64,000 nucleotides of DNA, taken from contig CASEPN010000002.1 of NCBI GenBank assembly GCA_949289845.1, positions 186,001 to 250,000 on the forward strand. The letters run 5' to 3'. A program made the position numbers and the translations under genes. Below, piece after piece: positions 40,398 through 49,401 of the stretch (position 1 is the first letter of the stretch; each line of letters opens with the position of its first letter). The stretch is from an uncultured Bacillota bacterium (GTDB lineage: Bacteria; Bacillota_I; Bacilli_A; RFN20; CAG-826). The notes under the pieces are model-generated. The model was not told where the DNA came from, made no database searches, and was given only the letters and a program-made list of their open reading frames with translations.

Positions 40398-41225
40398 ATG
40401 GGAAGGTTGGAAATCAAGGGACTTTCGGCCGGCGTCAGGGGGAAAAGGATCCTCCGTGGCGTCGACCTGAACCTCGAGGAAGGTGATTCCCTCGCCCTCC
40501 TGGGCCCGAACGGACACGGGAAGAGCACCCTCCTTGGGTGCATCATGGGGAACCCTGCCTTCGATGTCTACGAAGGCTCCGTGACGTACGACGGGAAGGA
40601 CGTACTTTCCTTGTCCGTCGACGAGAGGAGCCGCCTCGGCATCTTCCTCGGGATGCAGAATCCCGTGGAAGTCCCCGGGGTGCCTTCCTCCGACTTCCTG
40701 AAGGCCGCGATGAACGCGAGGAGGGAGAAGAAGCTTTCCCTCTTCCAGTTCATCCACAGGGCGGAGGCCGCCTACAAGGAGGTCGGCATCCCCTTCGAGA
40801 TGGCGCAGCGGAACCTGAACGAGGGTTTCTCGGGCGGGGAGCGCAAGAAGAACGAGATCCTCCAGATGCGGCTTCTCGAGCCAGGGCTCGCGATGCTCGA
40901 CGAGATCGACTCCGGGCTGGACGTGGACGCGATCGAGAGGGTCGCGGAGACCATCCTCAGGGAGAAGGAGCGCGGGACCTCGTTCCTGGTTATCAGCCAT
41001 TACGCGAGGCTCTTCCACCTCATCAAGCCGAACCGCTCGGCGATCATGGTGAACGGCAGGATCGTCCTAGAGGGCGGGCCCGAGTTCGTCGACCGGATCG
41101 ACAAGGAAGGATATGAGTGGCTCCGGAAGGAGCTAGGCATTAGCCTCGACAAGGTCGTGGACGCCCCGATGAACGAAGTGTCCATCGGTGTCTGCGCGAC
41201 AAAGGAAGCGTTGGATGGAAAGTAG
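40398..41225 (+). CDS. sufC: Fe-S cluster assembly ATPase SufC
   Basis: A 275-aa ABC-type ATPase that drives the SufBCD scaffold. Walker A GPNGHGKST (about residues 33-41), Q-loop FLGMQNPVEVPGV, signature FSGGERKKNEI and the SufC-type Walker B LAMLDEIDSGLDVDA are intact. The ATG at 40398 has GGAAGGAGGAAG upstream. It is the first gene of sufCDSUB, the usual Firmicutes order. Its end overlaps sufD by 11 nt. No Rrf2-type regulator gene is adjacent. Confidence 0.97.
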   Translation: MGRLEIKGLSAGVRGKRILRGVDLNLEEGDSLALLGPNGHGKSTLLGCIMGNPAFDVYEGSVTYDGKDVLSLSVDERSRLGIFLGMQNPVEVPGVPSSDFLKAAMNARREKKLSLFQFIHRAEAAYKEVGIPFEMAQRNLNEGFSGGERKKNEILQMRLLEPGLAMLDEIDSGLDVDAIERVAETILREKERGTSFLVISHYARLFHLIKPNRSAIMVNGRIVLEGGPEFVDRIDKEGYEWLRKELGISLDKVVDAPMNEVSIGVCATKEALDGK

Positions 41226-41916
41226 CCTTGGACATATTTCTGGCACTCCTATCCTTTACCTCGACAAACCCGGGGATATTTTGATTTCTGTTCTAGAAAA
41301 CGAGCAGAAACTCCTTCTAATTGCCGATTTTGATTCCTTTAGTTCACGAAAGATCCTGGCGAGCGTTGCTCCCGGAGCGTCCTTGGAAGTCTGTGTCGCC
41401 GATTTTGCCCGGGGAAGTGGTTCTTTCCTCCTGGAAGCCACATGCGAGGGCGACTCCTCCGAGTTCCTTTTCCGCCTCTCGAGCCTTGCGCTTGGTGAGG
41501 ACCAGAAGATTTTCGATATGAAGCTCGATCACCGCCGTCCTCACCAGAAGGGCAAGGTCGATATGAACGGTATCGCCGGAGGCTCTTCGAAGCTCCATTT
41601 CCTTGGCGAGACCGTCGTTGAGCGCGGAGCTGGCGGGACCAAGACCAGGCAGGACGGGAGGATCATCGTGATCGACTCTAAGGCATCCTGCCGTTGCTCG
41701 CCCGCGCTTCGCATTTTCGATAATGACGTCGAAGCCGGGCACGGGGCTGTCGAGGGACGGCTTTCCGACCAGGAGCTCTTCTACCTACAAAGCCGCGGAA
41801 TCCCCGAGCAGGATGCTCGGCGCTTAATAGCGGTGGGTTATCTTTCCCCGATTGCATCGTATTTTCCTGAGGGTATTCGCGAGAAGATCCTTACCGCGGT
41901 GGAGGAAGGGATATGA
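41215..41916 (+). CDS. sufD: Short SufD-like scaffold subunit
   Basis: A 233-aa SufBD-family protein between sufC and sufS. Only the second half of the usual SufD (about 430 aa) can be aligned: a beta-helix-like core, then EAGHGAVEGRLSDQELFYLQSRG and a C-terminal helical tail, where SufC docks. The N-terminal region is missing, and nothing upstream in any frame supplies it, so it appears to be a shortened but functional gene rather than a frameshift. It would form the SufB-SufC2-SufD complex. Its stop overlaps the sufS start. Confidence 0.82.
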   Translation: MESSLGHISGTPILYLDKPGDILISVLENEQKLLLIADFDSFSSRKILASVAPGASLEVCVADFARGSGSFLLEATCEGDSSEFLFRLSSLALGEDQKIFDMKLDHRRPHQKGKVDMNGIAGGSSKLHFLGETVVERGAGGTKTRQDGRIIVIDSKASCRCSPALRIFDNDVEAGHGAVEGRLSDQELFYLQSRGIPEQDARRLIAVGYLSPIASYFPEGIREKILTAVEEGI

Positions 41917-43139
41917 TCGATCACGCACGCTTTCTAAAGGACTTCCCGATGCTTTCCGGTAAGAGCATGCAGGGCCACCCCCTTGTCTGGCTCGATAACG
42001 CCTCCACAACGTTCAAGCCTCGCTCGGTGATGGAGGCGGTGGACCGCTACTACACGGAATGCACCAGCAACAGCCACCGGGGCGACTACGACCTTTGCTA
42101 TCACATGGATAACCTCGTCCAGGAAAGCCGCGAGGCGATCGCCCGCTTCATCAATGCCGACCCGTCGGAAGTCGTCTTCACAAGCGGAGCCACGGCATCC
42201 TTGAACCTTGTCGCCTTCGGCTATGGGCTCACCCATGTCAAGGCAGGGGACGAGATTCTTCTTACCCAGGCCGAGCACGCCTCGAACGTCCTGCCTTGGT
42301 TCAAGGTGAGCGAGATGACGGGGGCGAAGGTGAACTACATCCCCTTGGACGAGGAAGGCCGGCTTACTGCGGAGAACCTGAGGAACGCAATCACTCCTAG
42401 GACGAAGATCATCGCGGTCGCCCATGTGACGAACGTCCTCGGATACGTCGCCCCGGTGAAGGAACTCGCGGCGATCGCCCATAGTCATGGGGCGATCCTT
42501 GTCATCGACGGCGCCCAGTCCGTCCCTCATATGCGGACCGACGTGAAGGATCTCGACTGCGACTTCCTCGCCTTCTCTGGACACAAGATGTGCGGGCCTA
42601 CCGGCATCGGTGTGCTCTACGGAAAGTACGACCTCCTTCGCGAGACGGAGCCGTTCATGACCGGCGGCGGAATGAACGCGAAGTTCGACATGTGCGGAGA
42701 CGTGAACTATCTGCAGCCTCCCCTCCGTTTCGAAGCGGGTACCCAGAACCTCGAGGGCATCCTCGGGATGAAGGCGGCGGTGGACTACATCGAATCCGTC
42801 GGAATCGACGAAATCCGTGATTATGAGTCGGGTTTGAAGAAATATGCAGTCTGCGAACTGGAAAAGACGGGGATGGCAGACATCTATAATCCTCATAGCG
42901 AAGCCGGAATCGTGGCCTTTAACGTGAAGGGCGTCTTCGCGCAGGATGCGGCGACCTTCCTGAACTCGAGGGGAATCGCATGCCGCTCGGGGAACCACTG
43001 CGCCAAGATTCTCATCGACTACCTTGGGCAGGTCGCCACCGTCAGGGCTAGCTTCTATTTCTACACGACCCGCGAGGACATCGACCGCCTCGTGGATGCC
43101 GTCCGGCATGGAAAGGAGTTCCTGGATGCCTATTTCTGA
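41913..43139 (+). CDS. sufS: Cysteine desulfurase SufS
   Basis: A 408-aa PLP enzyme that takes sulfur from cysteine. It has the PLP-lysine in FSGHKMCGPTGIG (about residue 225), the HxEHxSN-equivalent segment QAEHASNVLPW and the active-site Cys in RSGNHCAK (about residue 363), the group II form that works with SufU. Full length. The start overlaps sufD and the end overlaps sufU. Confidence 0.96.
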   Translation: MIDHARFLKDFPMLSGKSMQGHPLVWLDNASTTFKPRSVMEAVDRYYTECTSNSHRGDYDLCYHMDNLVQESREAIARFINADPSEVVFTSGATASLNLVAFGYGLTHVKAGDEILLTQAEHASNVLPWFKVSEMTGAKVNYIPLDEEGRLTAENLRNAITPRTKIIAVAHVTNVLGYVAPVKELAAIAHSHGAILVIDGAQSVPHMRTDVKDLDCDFLAFSGHKMCGPTGIGVLYGKYDLLRETEPFMTGGGMNAKFDMCGDVNYLQPPLRFEAGTQNLEGILGMKAAVDYIESVGIDEIRDYESGLKKYAVCELEKTGMADIYNPHSEAGIVAFNVKGVFAQDAATFLNSRGIACRSGNHCAKILIDYLGQVATVRASFYFYTTREDIDRLVDAVRHGKEFLDAYF

Positions 43140-43572
43140 TATCACCCCGGAGATGATGCGGGAGATCATCCTCGATCATTACTCAAATCCCCTTCATAAG
43201 GGGCGACCCGCGGATGAATCGCTCTACGAGAAGACGCATGCGGACTCGACGAACTGCATCGATGACTTCGATCTTTTCCTTTGTTTCGACGGGGACAAGG
43301 TGGTCGATGCCCTGTGGGATGGGGTCGCCTGCGCGATTTCGACCGCTTCGACGGACATTCTCTGCGACCGTCTGATCGGGATGGGGAAGAAAGAGGCGCT
43401 TCACCTCATCGAGCAGTTCATCCTCATGATCGAGGAGAAGCCTTTCGACGAGGAACTCATGGAGGAGGCCCTGGCGTTCCGGAACACTGGGAAGCAGGCG
43501 GCGAGGATCCACTGCGCGACCATGGGCTGGACTGCGGCCGAAGCGCTCATCGAGCGGAAGGACAAGGAGTAG
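43126..43572 (+). CDS. sufU: Zinc-dependent sulfur transfer protein SufU
   Basis: A 148-aa IscU-like protein that accepts sulfur from SufS. Three conserved cysteines are visible: TNCIDD (where most SufU have CGD), [11 protein letters not shown] and RIHCATMGW. The aspartate of the first motif is kept. It lies between sufS and sufB as in Bacillus and is translated from an ATG inside the end of sufS with AAAGGAG upstream. The Ile in place of Gly next to the first Cys is a small oddity. Confidence 0.93.
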   Translation: MPISDITPEMMREIILDHYSNPLHKGRPADESLYEKTHADSTNCIDDFDLFLCFDGDKVVDALWDGVACAISTASTDILCDRLIGMGKKEALHLIEQFILMIEEKPFDEELMEEALAFRNTGKQAARIHCATMGWTAAEALIERKDKE

Positions 43573-43574
43573 CG

Positions 43575-44981
43575 ATGGCGGGCGAGAAGAAGCCTCCTCT
43601 CCCGGGAGGCGAGTACAAGTACGGCTTCCGGGACGACGCCCGCGTCCTTTTCACGACGGGCAAGGGCTTGAACGAGGAAGTCGTCCGCAAGATCTCCGAG
43701 GTGAAGGGCGAACCGGAATGGATGCTCCAGTACCGCCTTAATTCCCTGAAGGCGTTTGAGGAGCTCCCGATGCCAGCCTACGGGCCTGATCTCTCCTTCC
43801 TCGATTTCCAGAGCTACACCTACTTCACGAGGGTCGCCCCCGGGGAAGGGGACCGTTGGGAAGATGTGCCGGACACCGTGAAGGAAACGTTCGAGAAGCT
43901 TGGGATCCCCGAGGCCGAGAGGAAGTTCTTCGCTGGCGTCACCACCCAGTATGAAAGCGAGGTTGTCTATCACAACATGCTGGAGGAGGTGCGCGAGAAA
44001 GGCGTGATCTTCCTTTCCACGGACATGGGCCTCCAGGCCTGCCCCGAGCCCTTCAAGAAGTACTTCGGGAAGGTCGTGGGCCACAGGGACAACAAGTTCG
44101 CCGCCCTCAACGGGGCCGTCTGGTCCGGCGGCTCCTTCATCTATGTCCCGAAGGGAGTGCACCTGGAGAAGCCTCTTCAGAGCTACTTCCGCATCAACAA
44201 CGAGAAGACCGGCCAGTTCGAAAGAACCCTTATCATCGTAGACGAGGGGGCCGACGTGAACTACGTGGAAGGATGCACCGCGCCGATCTATAGCAAGGAG
44301 TCGCTCCATGCCGCCGTGGTGGAGATCGTTGTTCTCCCAGGGGCGAGGTGCCGCTATACGACCGTGCAGAACTGGTCCACGAACATCGTGAACCTTGTCA
44401 CCCAGAGGGCCCTCGTCCAGGAGGGCGGCCTCATGGAATGGGTGGACGGGAACATCGGATCCTTCCGGAACATGAAGTACCCCGGCTGCATCCTGGCAGG
44501 GGAAGGGGCCCGCGGATCCGTCATCTCGATCGCTGTGGGAGGGAAGAGCCAGTTCCAGGACAACGGGGCGAGGATGATCCACCTCGCGCCGAACACCTCG
44601 AGCACCATCATCTCGAAGAGCATCTGCCACGACGGGGGTACCGCCAACTACAGAGGAACCGTCCGCATTCACCCGGGAGCTTTCAATGCCCATGCCCACG
44701 TGGAATGCGACACCCTCATGGTGGACGGCCTTTCCTCTTCCGACACCTTCCCGAAGAACGAGGTGAACAACGGCTCGAGCTACATCGAGCACGAGGCCAG
44801 CGTCAGCAAGATCAACGAAGAGCAGCTTTTCTATCTGATGAGCCGTGGACTTAGCAAGGAAGAGGCGACCCAGATGATTGTCATGGGATTCATCGAGCCC
44901 TTCAGCAGGGAACTGCCCATGGAGTACGCGGTTGAGTTGAACCAGCTGATCAAGCTGGACATGTCCGGGTCCATCGGATGA
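43575..44981 (+). CDS. sufB: Fe-S cluster scaffold protein SufB
   Basis: A 468-aa protein, the largest subunit of the SufBCD scaffold. It has [47 protein letters not shown] (a conserved Cys), and the C-terminal [12 protein letters not shown] segment followed by the [10 protein letters not shown] tail. It starts 2 nt after sufU and overlaps mnmG by 4 nt, so Fe-S assembly and tRNA modification are on one transcript. Confidence 0.97.
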   Translation: MAGEKKPPLPGGEYKYGFRDDARVLFTTGKGLNEEVVRKISEVKGEPEWMLQYRLNSLKAFEELPMPAYGPDLSFLDFQSYTYFTRVAPGEGDRWEDVPDTVKETFEKLGIPEAERKFFAGVTTQYESEVVYHNMLEEVREKGVIFLSTDMGLQACPEPFKKYFGKVVGHRDNKFAALNGAVWSGGSFIYVPKGVHLEKPLQSYFRINNEKTGQFERTLIIVDEGADVNYVEGCTAPIYSKESLHAAVVEIVVLPGARCRYTTVQNWSTNIVNLVTQRALVQEGGLMEWVDGNIGSFRNMKYPGCILAGEGARGSVISIAVGGKSQFQDNGARMIHLAPNTSSTIISKSICHDGGTANYRGTVRIHPGAFNAHAHVECDTLMVDGLSSSDTFPKNEVNNGSSYIEHEASVSKINEEQLFYLMSRGLSKEEATQMIVMGFIEPFSRELPMEYAVELNQLIKLDMSGSIG

Positions 44982-46855
44982 ACGATCGCTGCGACGTCCT
45001 TGTGGTCGGAGGTGGCCATGCCGGCGTGGAGGCCGCACGCGCGGCGTCTTTCCTTGGCCTTGACGTCATTCTCCTGAAGCTTCCCGGAAGTCTCCTTGCG
45101 AACATGCCTTGCAACCCCCATGTAGGAGGGAGCGCCAAGGGAATCCTGGTTAGGGAGATTGACGCCCTTGGGGGCATCATGGGAAGGGCGGCAGACGTCG
45201 CCCCCCTACAGATCAAGATGCTGAACACCGGGAAGGGCCCGGGGGTCCAGTGTCTCAGGGCTCAGGAAGATAAGTTTGGTTATCCCCGTCAAGTCGAGTT
45301 CATTCTTCGGAAAACGACGAACGTCCGCATTGAGGATGGAGAAGCCGTTTCCTTTATTTTCGCAGATGGGCGACTTCAAGGCTGCCGCCTTCTGGGAGGG
45401 GGCGAGATCCGTTCCAAGGCGACCGTCCTCACGACAGGGACCTATCTAGGATCTGCCATCTTCCGGGGGACCGAGAGGAAGGAGGAAGGCCCGGACGGAA
45501 CCTCTGGCTCCTATGGGCTTGGGGATTCCCTACGGTCCCTTGGGCTTAGGCTTCGTCGCTTCAAAACAGGAACGCCTCCCCGGGTGAAAGCCTCCACCAT
45601 CGATTTCTCCCAAGGGGAAGTACAGCCAGGCATGGAAGGCGAGCTCTCCTTTTCCTATGGCTCTTCCTCCTACCGCCGCCTTGAGGACCAGCTTCCCTGC
45701 CATTTGATCTATACGAGGCCAGAGACTCTTGCAATCGTGCGTGAGCACCTTTCCGAGAGCAGCCTCCATAACGGACTCATGCATGGGATAGGGCCTCGCT
45801 ACTGCCCCTCCATCGAGGCCAAGGTCGTGCGCTTTCCCGACAAGGAGCGTCACCAGTTGTTCCTTGAGCCGGAGTTCCGTGAGGGAGAAAGCATCTACAT
45901 CCAGGGCTTCTCCACCGGGCTTGGGCGAGACGTCCAGGAGCTTCTCGTCCATTCCCTTCCTGGGCTCGAGAACGCGGAGATCCTGAAGTACGCCTACCAG
46001 ATCGAATACGACTGTCTGGACTCCCTCGAGTTCCTGCGCACCCTCGAGTCCAAGCGGATTCCTGGGCTATATGCGGCAGGGCAGCTGATCGGGACTTCTG
46101 GATACGAGGAAGCCGCGGGCCTTGGGCTCATCGCCGGGGCGAACGCCGCCCTCAAGATCCTTGGCCGGGATCCTCTCCTGGTCTCCCGTGAGGACAGCTA
46201 CCTAGGGGTGATGCTCGACGACATCCTGACGAAGGGCACCGAGGAGCCATATCGCCTCCTTTCCTCGCGGGCAGAGCACCGCCTGCTCCTTCGTCACGAC
46301 AACGCCGACCTCCGTCTGATGGAGAAGGGGCATCAGGCGGGCCTTCTCTTCGAACGGGACTACGAGCTGTTCCTGGAAAGAAAAGGGAAGATGGAGAAGG
46401 CGATGAACATCCTCAGGGAGACAAGCCTTTCCCCGAGGGAAGACTTGAACGGCTACCTCCTTTCCAAGGGGTATGCGGACGTAAGGGAAGGCCATCGGGC
46501 CTCCTCCCTTCTCGCCAGGCCAAGGATCGAACTCCAGGCTCTGATGAGCTTCCTTCCCGAGGTTCAGATCCTTGGCATGGACAGGAATTCCCTTTCCACG
46601 GTGGAAACCGAAATCAAGTACCAAGGCTACATGGAGAGGGAGAGGCGCGAGATCGAAAGGCAGAAGGTGCTTGAGGGCACTCTCCTTCCGCCCACCCTTC
46701 CCTACGGGGAGATGAAGGCGCTTTCCCTCGAGGCGCGCGAGCGCCTATCATCGGTGAAGCCGGAGACGCTGGGACAGGCTTCCCGCATATACGGGGTGAA
46801 TCCAGCGGACATCACCGTGCTTCTTCTGGAACTGAAGAGAAGGGGGCTCCTATGA
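44978..46855 (+). CDS. mnmG: tRNA U34 carboxymethylaminomethyl enzyme MnmG
   Basis: A 625-aa FAD protein that, with MnmE, adds cmnm5 to the wobble uridine of several tRNAs. It has the FAD motif [12 protein letters not shown] near the start, the C-terminal region with [22 protein letters not shown] and the conserved PCNPHVGG segment with its Cys. The partner mnmE is usually just upstream but is absent here; sufB takes that place. ATGA overlaps on both sides couple it to sufB and rsmG. Confidence 0.97.
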   Translation: MNDRCDVLVVGGGHAGVEAARAASFLGLDVILLKLPGSLLANMPCNPHVGGSAKGILVREIDALGGIMGRAADVAPLQIKMLNTGKGPGVQCLRAQEDKFGYPRQVEFILRKTTNVRIEDGEAVSFIFADGRLQGCRLLGGGEIRSKATVLTTGTYLGSAIFRGTERKEEGPDGTSGSYGLGDSLRSLGLRLRRFKTGTPPRVKASTIDFSQGEVQPGMEGELSFSYGSSSYRRLEDQLPCHLIYTRPETLAIVREHLSESSLHNGLMHGIGPRYCPSIEAKVVRFPDKERHQLFLEPEFREGESIYIQGFSTGLGRDVQELLVHSLPGLENAEILKYAYQIEYDCLDSLEFLRTLESKRIPGLYAAGQLIGTSGYEEAAGLGLIAGANAALKILGRDPLLVSREDSYLGVMLDDILTKGTEEPYRLLSSRAEHRLLLRHDNADLRLMEKGHQAGLLFERDYELFLERKGKMEKAMNILRETSLSPREDLNGYLLSKGYADVREGHRASSLLARPRIELQALMSFLPEVQILGMDRNSLSTVETEIKYQGYMERERREIERQKVLEGTLLPPTLPYGEMKALSLEARERLSSVKPETLGQASRIYGVNPADITVLLLELKRRGLL

Positions 46856-47547
46856 CCTTGGACGAGCTACGCGCCTATTTCGAAGGAGAACTTGTCATTG
46901 GGGAAAGGGAGATTGGTCTTTTCGATCGCTACCTCGACCTTCTCGAGGAATGGAACGAGCGCATGAACCTGACCGCGGTGAGGGACAGGGGAGAAATGGT
47001 GGAGAAGCATCTTCTCGACTCCCTTCTCGCGATGAAGGCACTTAAGGGCAAGAGGTTCAGTTCCGCGATCGACATCGGCACTGGCCCTGGCTTCCCCGGG
47101 ATGGTTCTCGCGATCCTCATGGAGGATGTCCGGTGGACGCTCCTGGATGCGACAAGGAAGAAGTGCGAGTTCCTTTCCGCGGTGAAGGGGGCTCTTCGGC
47201 TTGGAAATGTCGAGGTCATGAACGCCCGGGCGGAGACGCTACCTAAAGAAAGGTGGGACCTCGCGACCGCGCGCGCCTTCTCCTCCTTGCCCATGCTCCT
47301 TGAGCTTGGGGCGCCCCTTCTTTCTGTCGGGGGACATCTTCTTGCCATGAAGGGACCTAGGGGGGAGGAAGAGCTCCATTCCTCTCTGAGGGCGATGAAG
47401 GAACTCAGGATCGTCCATGTATCGACGTGCCGTGAAAGCCTTCCTGGAGGGGATGGGGAACGCCTGAACCTTCTTTTCCGGAAAGTGAGCAAGACGCCTC
47501 GAAAATATCCACGTGAATTCTCCCTAATCAAAGCAAAACCCATTTGA
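46852..47547 (+). CDS. rsmG: 16S rRNA m7G methyltransferase RsmG
   Basis: A 231-aa SAM-dependent enzyme that methylates G527 of 16S rRNA. It has DRYLDLLEEWNERMNLTA, EKHLLDSL (about residues 49-56), the SAM motif DIGTGPGFPGM (about 77-87) and the late GGDGERLNLLF segment. Start and stop overlap with mnmG. Last gene of the suf-mnmG-rsmG operon. Loss of rsmG in other bacteria gives low-level streptomycin resistance. Confidence 0.95.
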   Translation: MTLDELRAYFEGELVIGEREIGLFDRYLDLLEEWNERMNLTAVRDRGEMVEKHLLDSLLAMKALKGKRFSSAIDIGTGPGFPGMVLAILMEDVRWTLLDATRKKCEFLSAVKGALRLGNVEVMNARAETLPKERWDLATARAFSSLPMLLELGAPLLSVGGHLLAMKGPRGEEELHSSLRAMKELRIVHVSTCRESLPGGDGERLNLLFRKVSKTPRKYPREFSLIKAKPI

Positions 47548-47595
47548 TTTTCTCGGTTTTGATTTGCTGACCTATTCGGTTAATCCGCTTGAGGA

Positions 47596-47601
47596 TACAA
47601 T
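47596..47601 (+). promoter_or_regulatory. -10 box of parAB, predicted leaderless
   Basis: TACAAT ends 6 nt before the parA ATG at 47608. There is no Shine-Dalgarno. Confidence 0.55.
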
Positions 47602-47607
47602 TCAGCC

Positions 47608-48375
47608 ATGGGAAGGGTGATCGCCATCGCGAATCAGAAGGGCGGCGTGGGGAAGACCACGACCGCCATTAACCTTTCCAGCGCCCTTGCCCACTACGGG
47701 AGGCGCGTCCTGCTTGTCGACTTCGATCCCCAGGGCAATGCGGGGAGAGGGCTTGGCTTCGACGTGACGAGCCTTGCGACGACGATCTACGACGCGGTGA
47801 TCGGCGAGAAGGACGTCGTGAGCGTCCTCCGAGAGACCGACGAGCCGAACCTCCACCTCATACCGAGCAACCTGAGGCTCGCGACCCTCGACGCTCGCTT
47901 TATTCAGACGGGCCGGACGAACCCCTTCGGCGCCCTCCGTTCCACGCTCGCTCCTCTGAAGGCCGCCTATGACTACATCATCATCGACTGCCCGCCTTCC
48001 CTAGGTCTCCTGAATATCAACGCTCTCGTGGCTAGCGACACGGTCATCATTCCGGTCCAATGCGAGTACTTCGCGATGGAGGCTGTCGCCGCGATCCTTT
48101 CCTCCATCTCGCGCATCCAGGCGGACTATAACCCCGGGCTTCGTATCGAAGGCTTCCTCCTGACCATGTATGACCAGAGGACCGCCTCGGGGACGGAGGT
48201 AGCCCGCCAGGTGAGAGGCCTTTTCCGGGAAAGCACGTTCCAGACCGCCATCCCGCGGAACGTCGCCATTCCCGATAGCGCCCTTCACGGGGAGCCGGTG
48301 ACGAGCTTCAAGCCGACTGCCCATGGGGCGGTCGCCTACTTCTCGCTCGCCCGCGAGGTCATGGGCAATGGCTAG
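47608..48375 (+). CDS. parA: Chromosome partitioning ATPase ParA (Soj)
   Basis: A 255-aa deviant-Walker ATPase. The IANQKGGVGKTTTAINL motif (about residues 5-21), the VDFDPQGNA switch (about 38-46) and DYIIIDCPPSLG (about 118-129) are intact. It dimerises on DNA and, with ParB, segregates origins and regulates replication start in Bacillus. It is predicted to be translated from a leaderless mRNA. The parB start overlaps its end by 8 nt. Confidence 0.95.
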   Translation: MGRVIAIANQKGGVGKTTTAINLSSALAHYGRRVLLVDFDPQGNAGRGLGFDVTSLATTIYDAVIGEKDVVSVLRETDEPNLHLIPSNLRLATLDARFIQTGRTNPFGALRSTLAPLKAAYDYIIIDCPPSLGLLNINALVASDTVIIPVQCEYFAMEAVAAILSSISRIQADYNPGLRIEGFLLTMYDQRTASGTEVARQVRGLFRESTFQTAIPRNVAIPDSALHGEPVTSFKPTAHGAVAYFSLAREVMGNG

Positions 48376-49225
48376 GCGGAAGAAGGCCGCAGTCTCCAGC
48401 GATCTTTCCGAGCTTGTCCGGAAGTTCGCCAGGAACGACGTCATCGCCGAACTCGAGAAAGAATACCAGACCCTTTCCTCCAGGGAGATCCCCCTTTCCT
48501 CCATCAACGACTCCCCATTCGTCCGGAAGGCGCCCCTTTCCCAGGAGATGGTCCAGGATCTCGGGAAGTCCATCCGGGAGAAGGGCATCTTCTCTCCTCT
48601 CCTCGTGAGGCCCTGCGGCTCTCATTTCGAGCTGGTGCTGGGCAGGAAACGTTACTTCGGGGCGAAGGAGGCGGGCCTTCTCTCCCTCCCCTGCCTTGTC
48701 TTCGATCTCAGCGACGAGGAGACGCTTCTCATGATCCTCGCGGACAGTCGCGACCAGAGGGACTCCAACGTCGTCGAGATGGCGCTCCTTTATGAGGAGC
48801 TCGAGACCCGCTTCCATTACGACAAGCAGACCCTCGCCGACCTCTCCCACTCCTCGAGGAGCCAGGTGACGAACGCCCTCCGTCTCCTCACCCTTCCCGA
48901 CTACGTGATCCGGGAGGTGAGCACGGGGAAGCTTAGCTACGGCCATGCCCGGGCGCTCGTCCCTCTTTCGGAAGAGGAGATTAGGGACGCTGTCCGCGTC
49001 ATCCACCGGGAGAAGCTTTCCGTCCGCGAGACCGAGCGCCTCGCCAAGACCTACGGGATCGCCCCCTCGGATGTCGATCTCGAGGTCAGGGTCGCCACTC
49101 TTGCAGGCGCGGAGAAGACGACCATCGGGAAGAAAGGTATTTACCTCCGTTTCCTTGGGAAGAGCGAGCTTGAAAAGTTTATCGCCTCCTTGGAACAATT
49201 CGCACGTTTCAAAAAGGATCTCTAG
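48368..49225 (+). CDS. parB: Chromosome partitioning protein ParB (Spo0J)
   Basis: A 285-aa protein. An N-terminal CTPase/ParB-box domain (about residues 35-125; the usual GERR box is seen as LGRKRYFGAKEAGL) is followed by a helix-turn-helix region (TLADLSHSSRSQVTNALRLLTLP, about 160-182) and a C-terminal dimer tail. It would load at parS and slide as a clamp. No good parS site was found in the window. The ATG at 48368 lies inside the end of parA. The FMN riboswitch starts just after its stop. Confidence 0.93.
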   Translation: MARRKKAAVSSDLSELVRKFARNDVIAELEKEYQTLSSREIPLSSINDSPFVRKAPLSQEMVQDLGKSIREKGIFSPLLVRPCGSHFELVLGRKRYFGAKEAGLLSLPCLVFDLSDEETLLMILADSRDQRDSNVVEMALLYEELETRFHYDKQTLADLSHSSRSQVTNALRLLTLPDYVIREVSTGKLSYGHARALVPLSEEEIRDAVRVIHREKLSVRETERLAKTYGIAPSDVDLEVRVATLAGAEKTTIGKKGIYLRFLGKSELEKFIASLEQFARFKKDL

Positions 49226-49228
49226 GTC

Positions 49229-49234
49229 TATACT
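49229..49234 (+). promoter_or_regulatory. -10 box upstream of the FMN riboswitch
   Basis: TATACT overlapping the region just after the parB stop, with a predicted start near 49241. Confidence 0.5.
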
Positions 49235-49242
49235 CTCCTCGT

Positions 49243-49361
49243 GCTTCAGGGCGACGTGCGAATCGTCGACTGGCGGTGATAGCCCGCGAGCCTTCCTCGG
49301 AAGGCAGGAGACCGGTGGAATTCCGGCGCCAACGGTAGAGTCCGGATGGGAGGAGCGAGCC
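49243..49361 (+). ncRNA. FMN riboswitch aptamer (RFN element)
   Basis: The conserved core is easily read: AGGGCGA near the 5' end, then ACTGGCGGTGATAGCCCGCGAGCC, GCAGGAGACCGGTGGAATTCCGG, CCAACGGTAGAGTCCGGATGGGAG and the closing GGAGC that pairs with 5' GCTTC. This is the FMN-sensing element found in front of riboflavin synthesis and transport genes. Here it precedes ribU. Binding of FMN should favour the downstream terminator and switch import off. Confidence 0.95.
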
Positions 49362-49369
49362 TCATGGCG

Positions 49370-49400
49370 CCCCGGAGCCTTATTGCTTGCGGGGGTTTTT
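49370..49400 (+). terminator. Riboswitch-controlled terminator before ribU
   Basis: CCCCG-G-AGC-loop-GCT-TG-CGGGG hairpin with five T residues ending one base before the ribU ATG. The G run that would serve as ribosome site is part of the stem. Confidence 0.85.
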
Positions 49401-49401
49401 C

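Noticed and set aside
37898-40486. Open frame of 862 codons on the plus strand opposite the PrsA-like lipoprotein
   Set aside because: The minus-strand gene has a signal peptide, lipobox, promoter and protein-like motifs. The plus-strand frame is Val/Gly/Asp/Leu-rich low-complexity translation, as expected from GC-rich codon bias, and contains no recognisable domain.
41913-43169. Minus-strand open frame of about 411 codons opposite sufS
   Set aside because: sufS has all active-site motifs on the plus strand. The opposite frame is a compositional shadow.
44831-45228. Small minus-strand ORFs across the sufB-mnmG junction
   Set aside because: They lie wholly within two strongly conserved genes and have no start signals.
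47508-47524. CACGTG core at the end of rsmG as a parS site
   Set aside because: Only the 6-bp core and about three flanking bases match the 16-bp consensus, and it lies in coding sequence. A similar core at 59636 matches even less.
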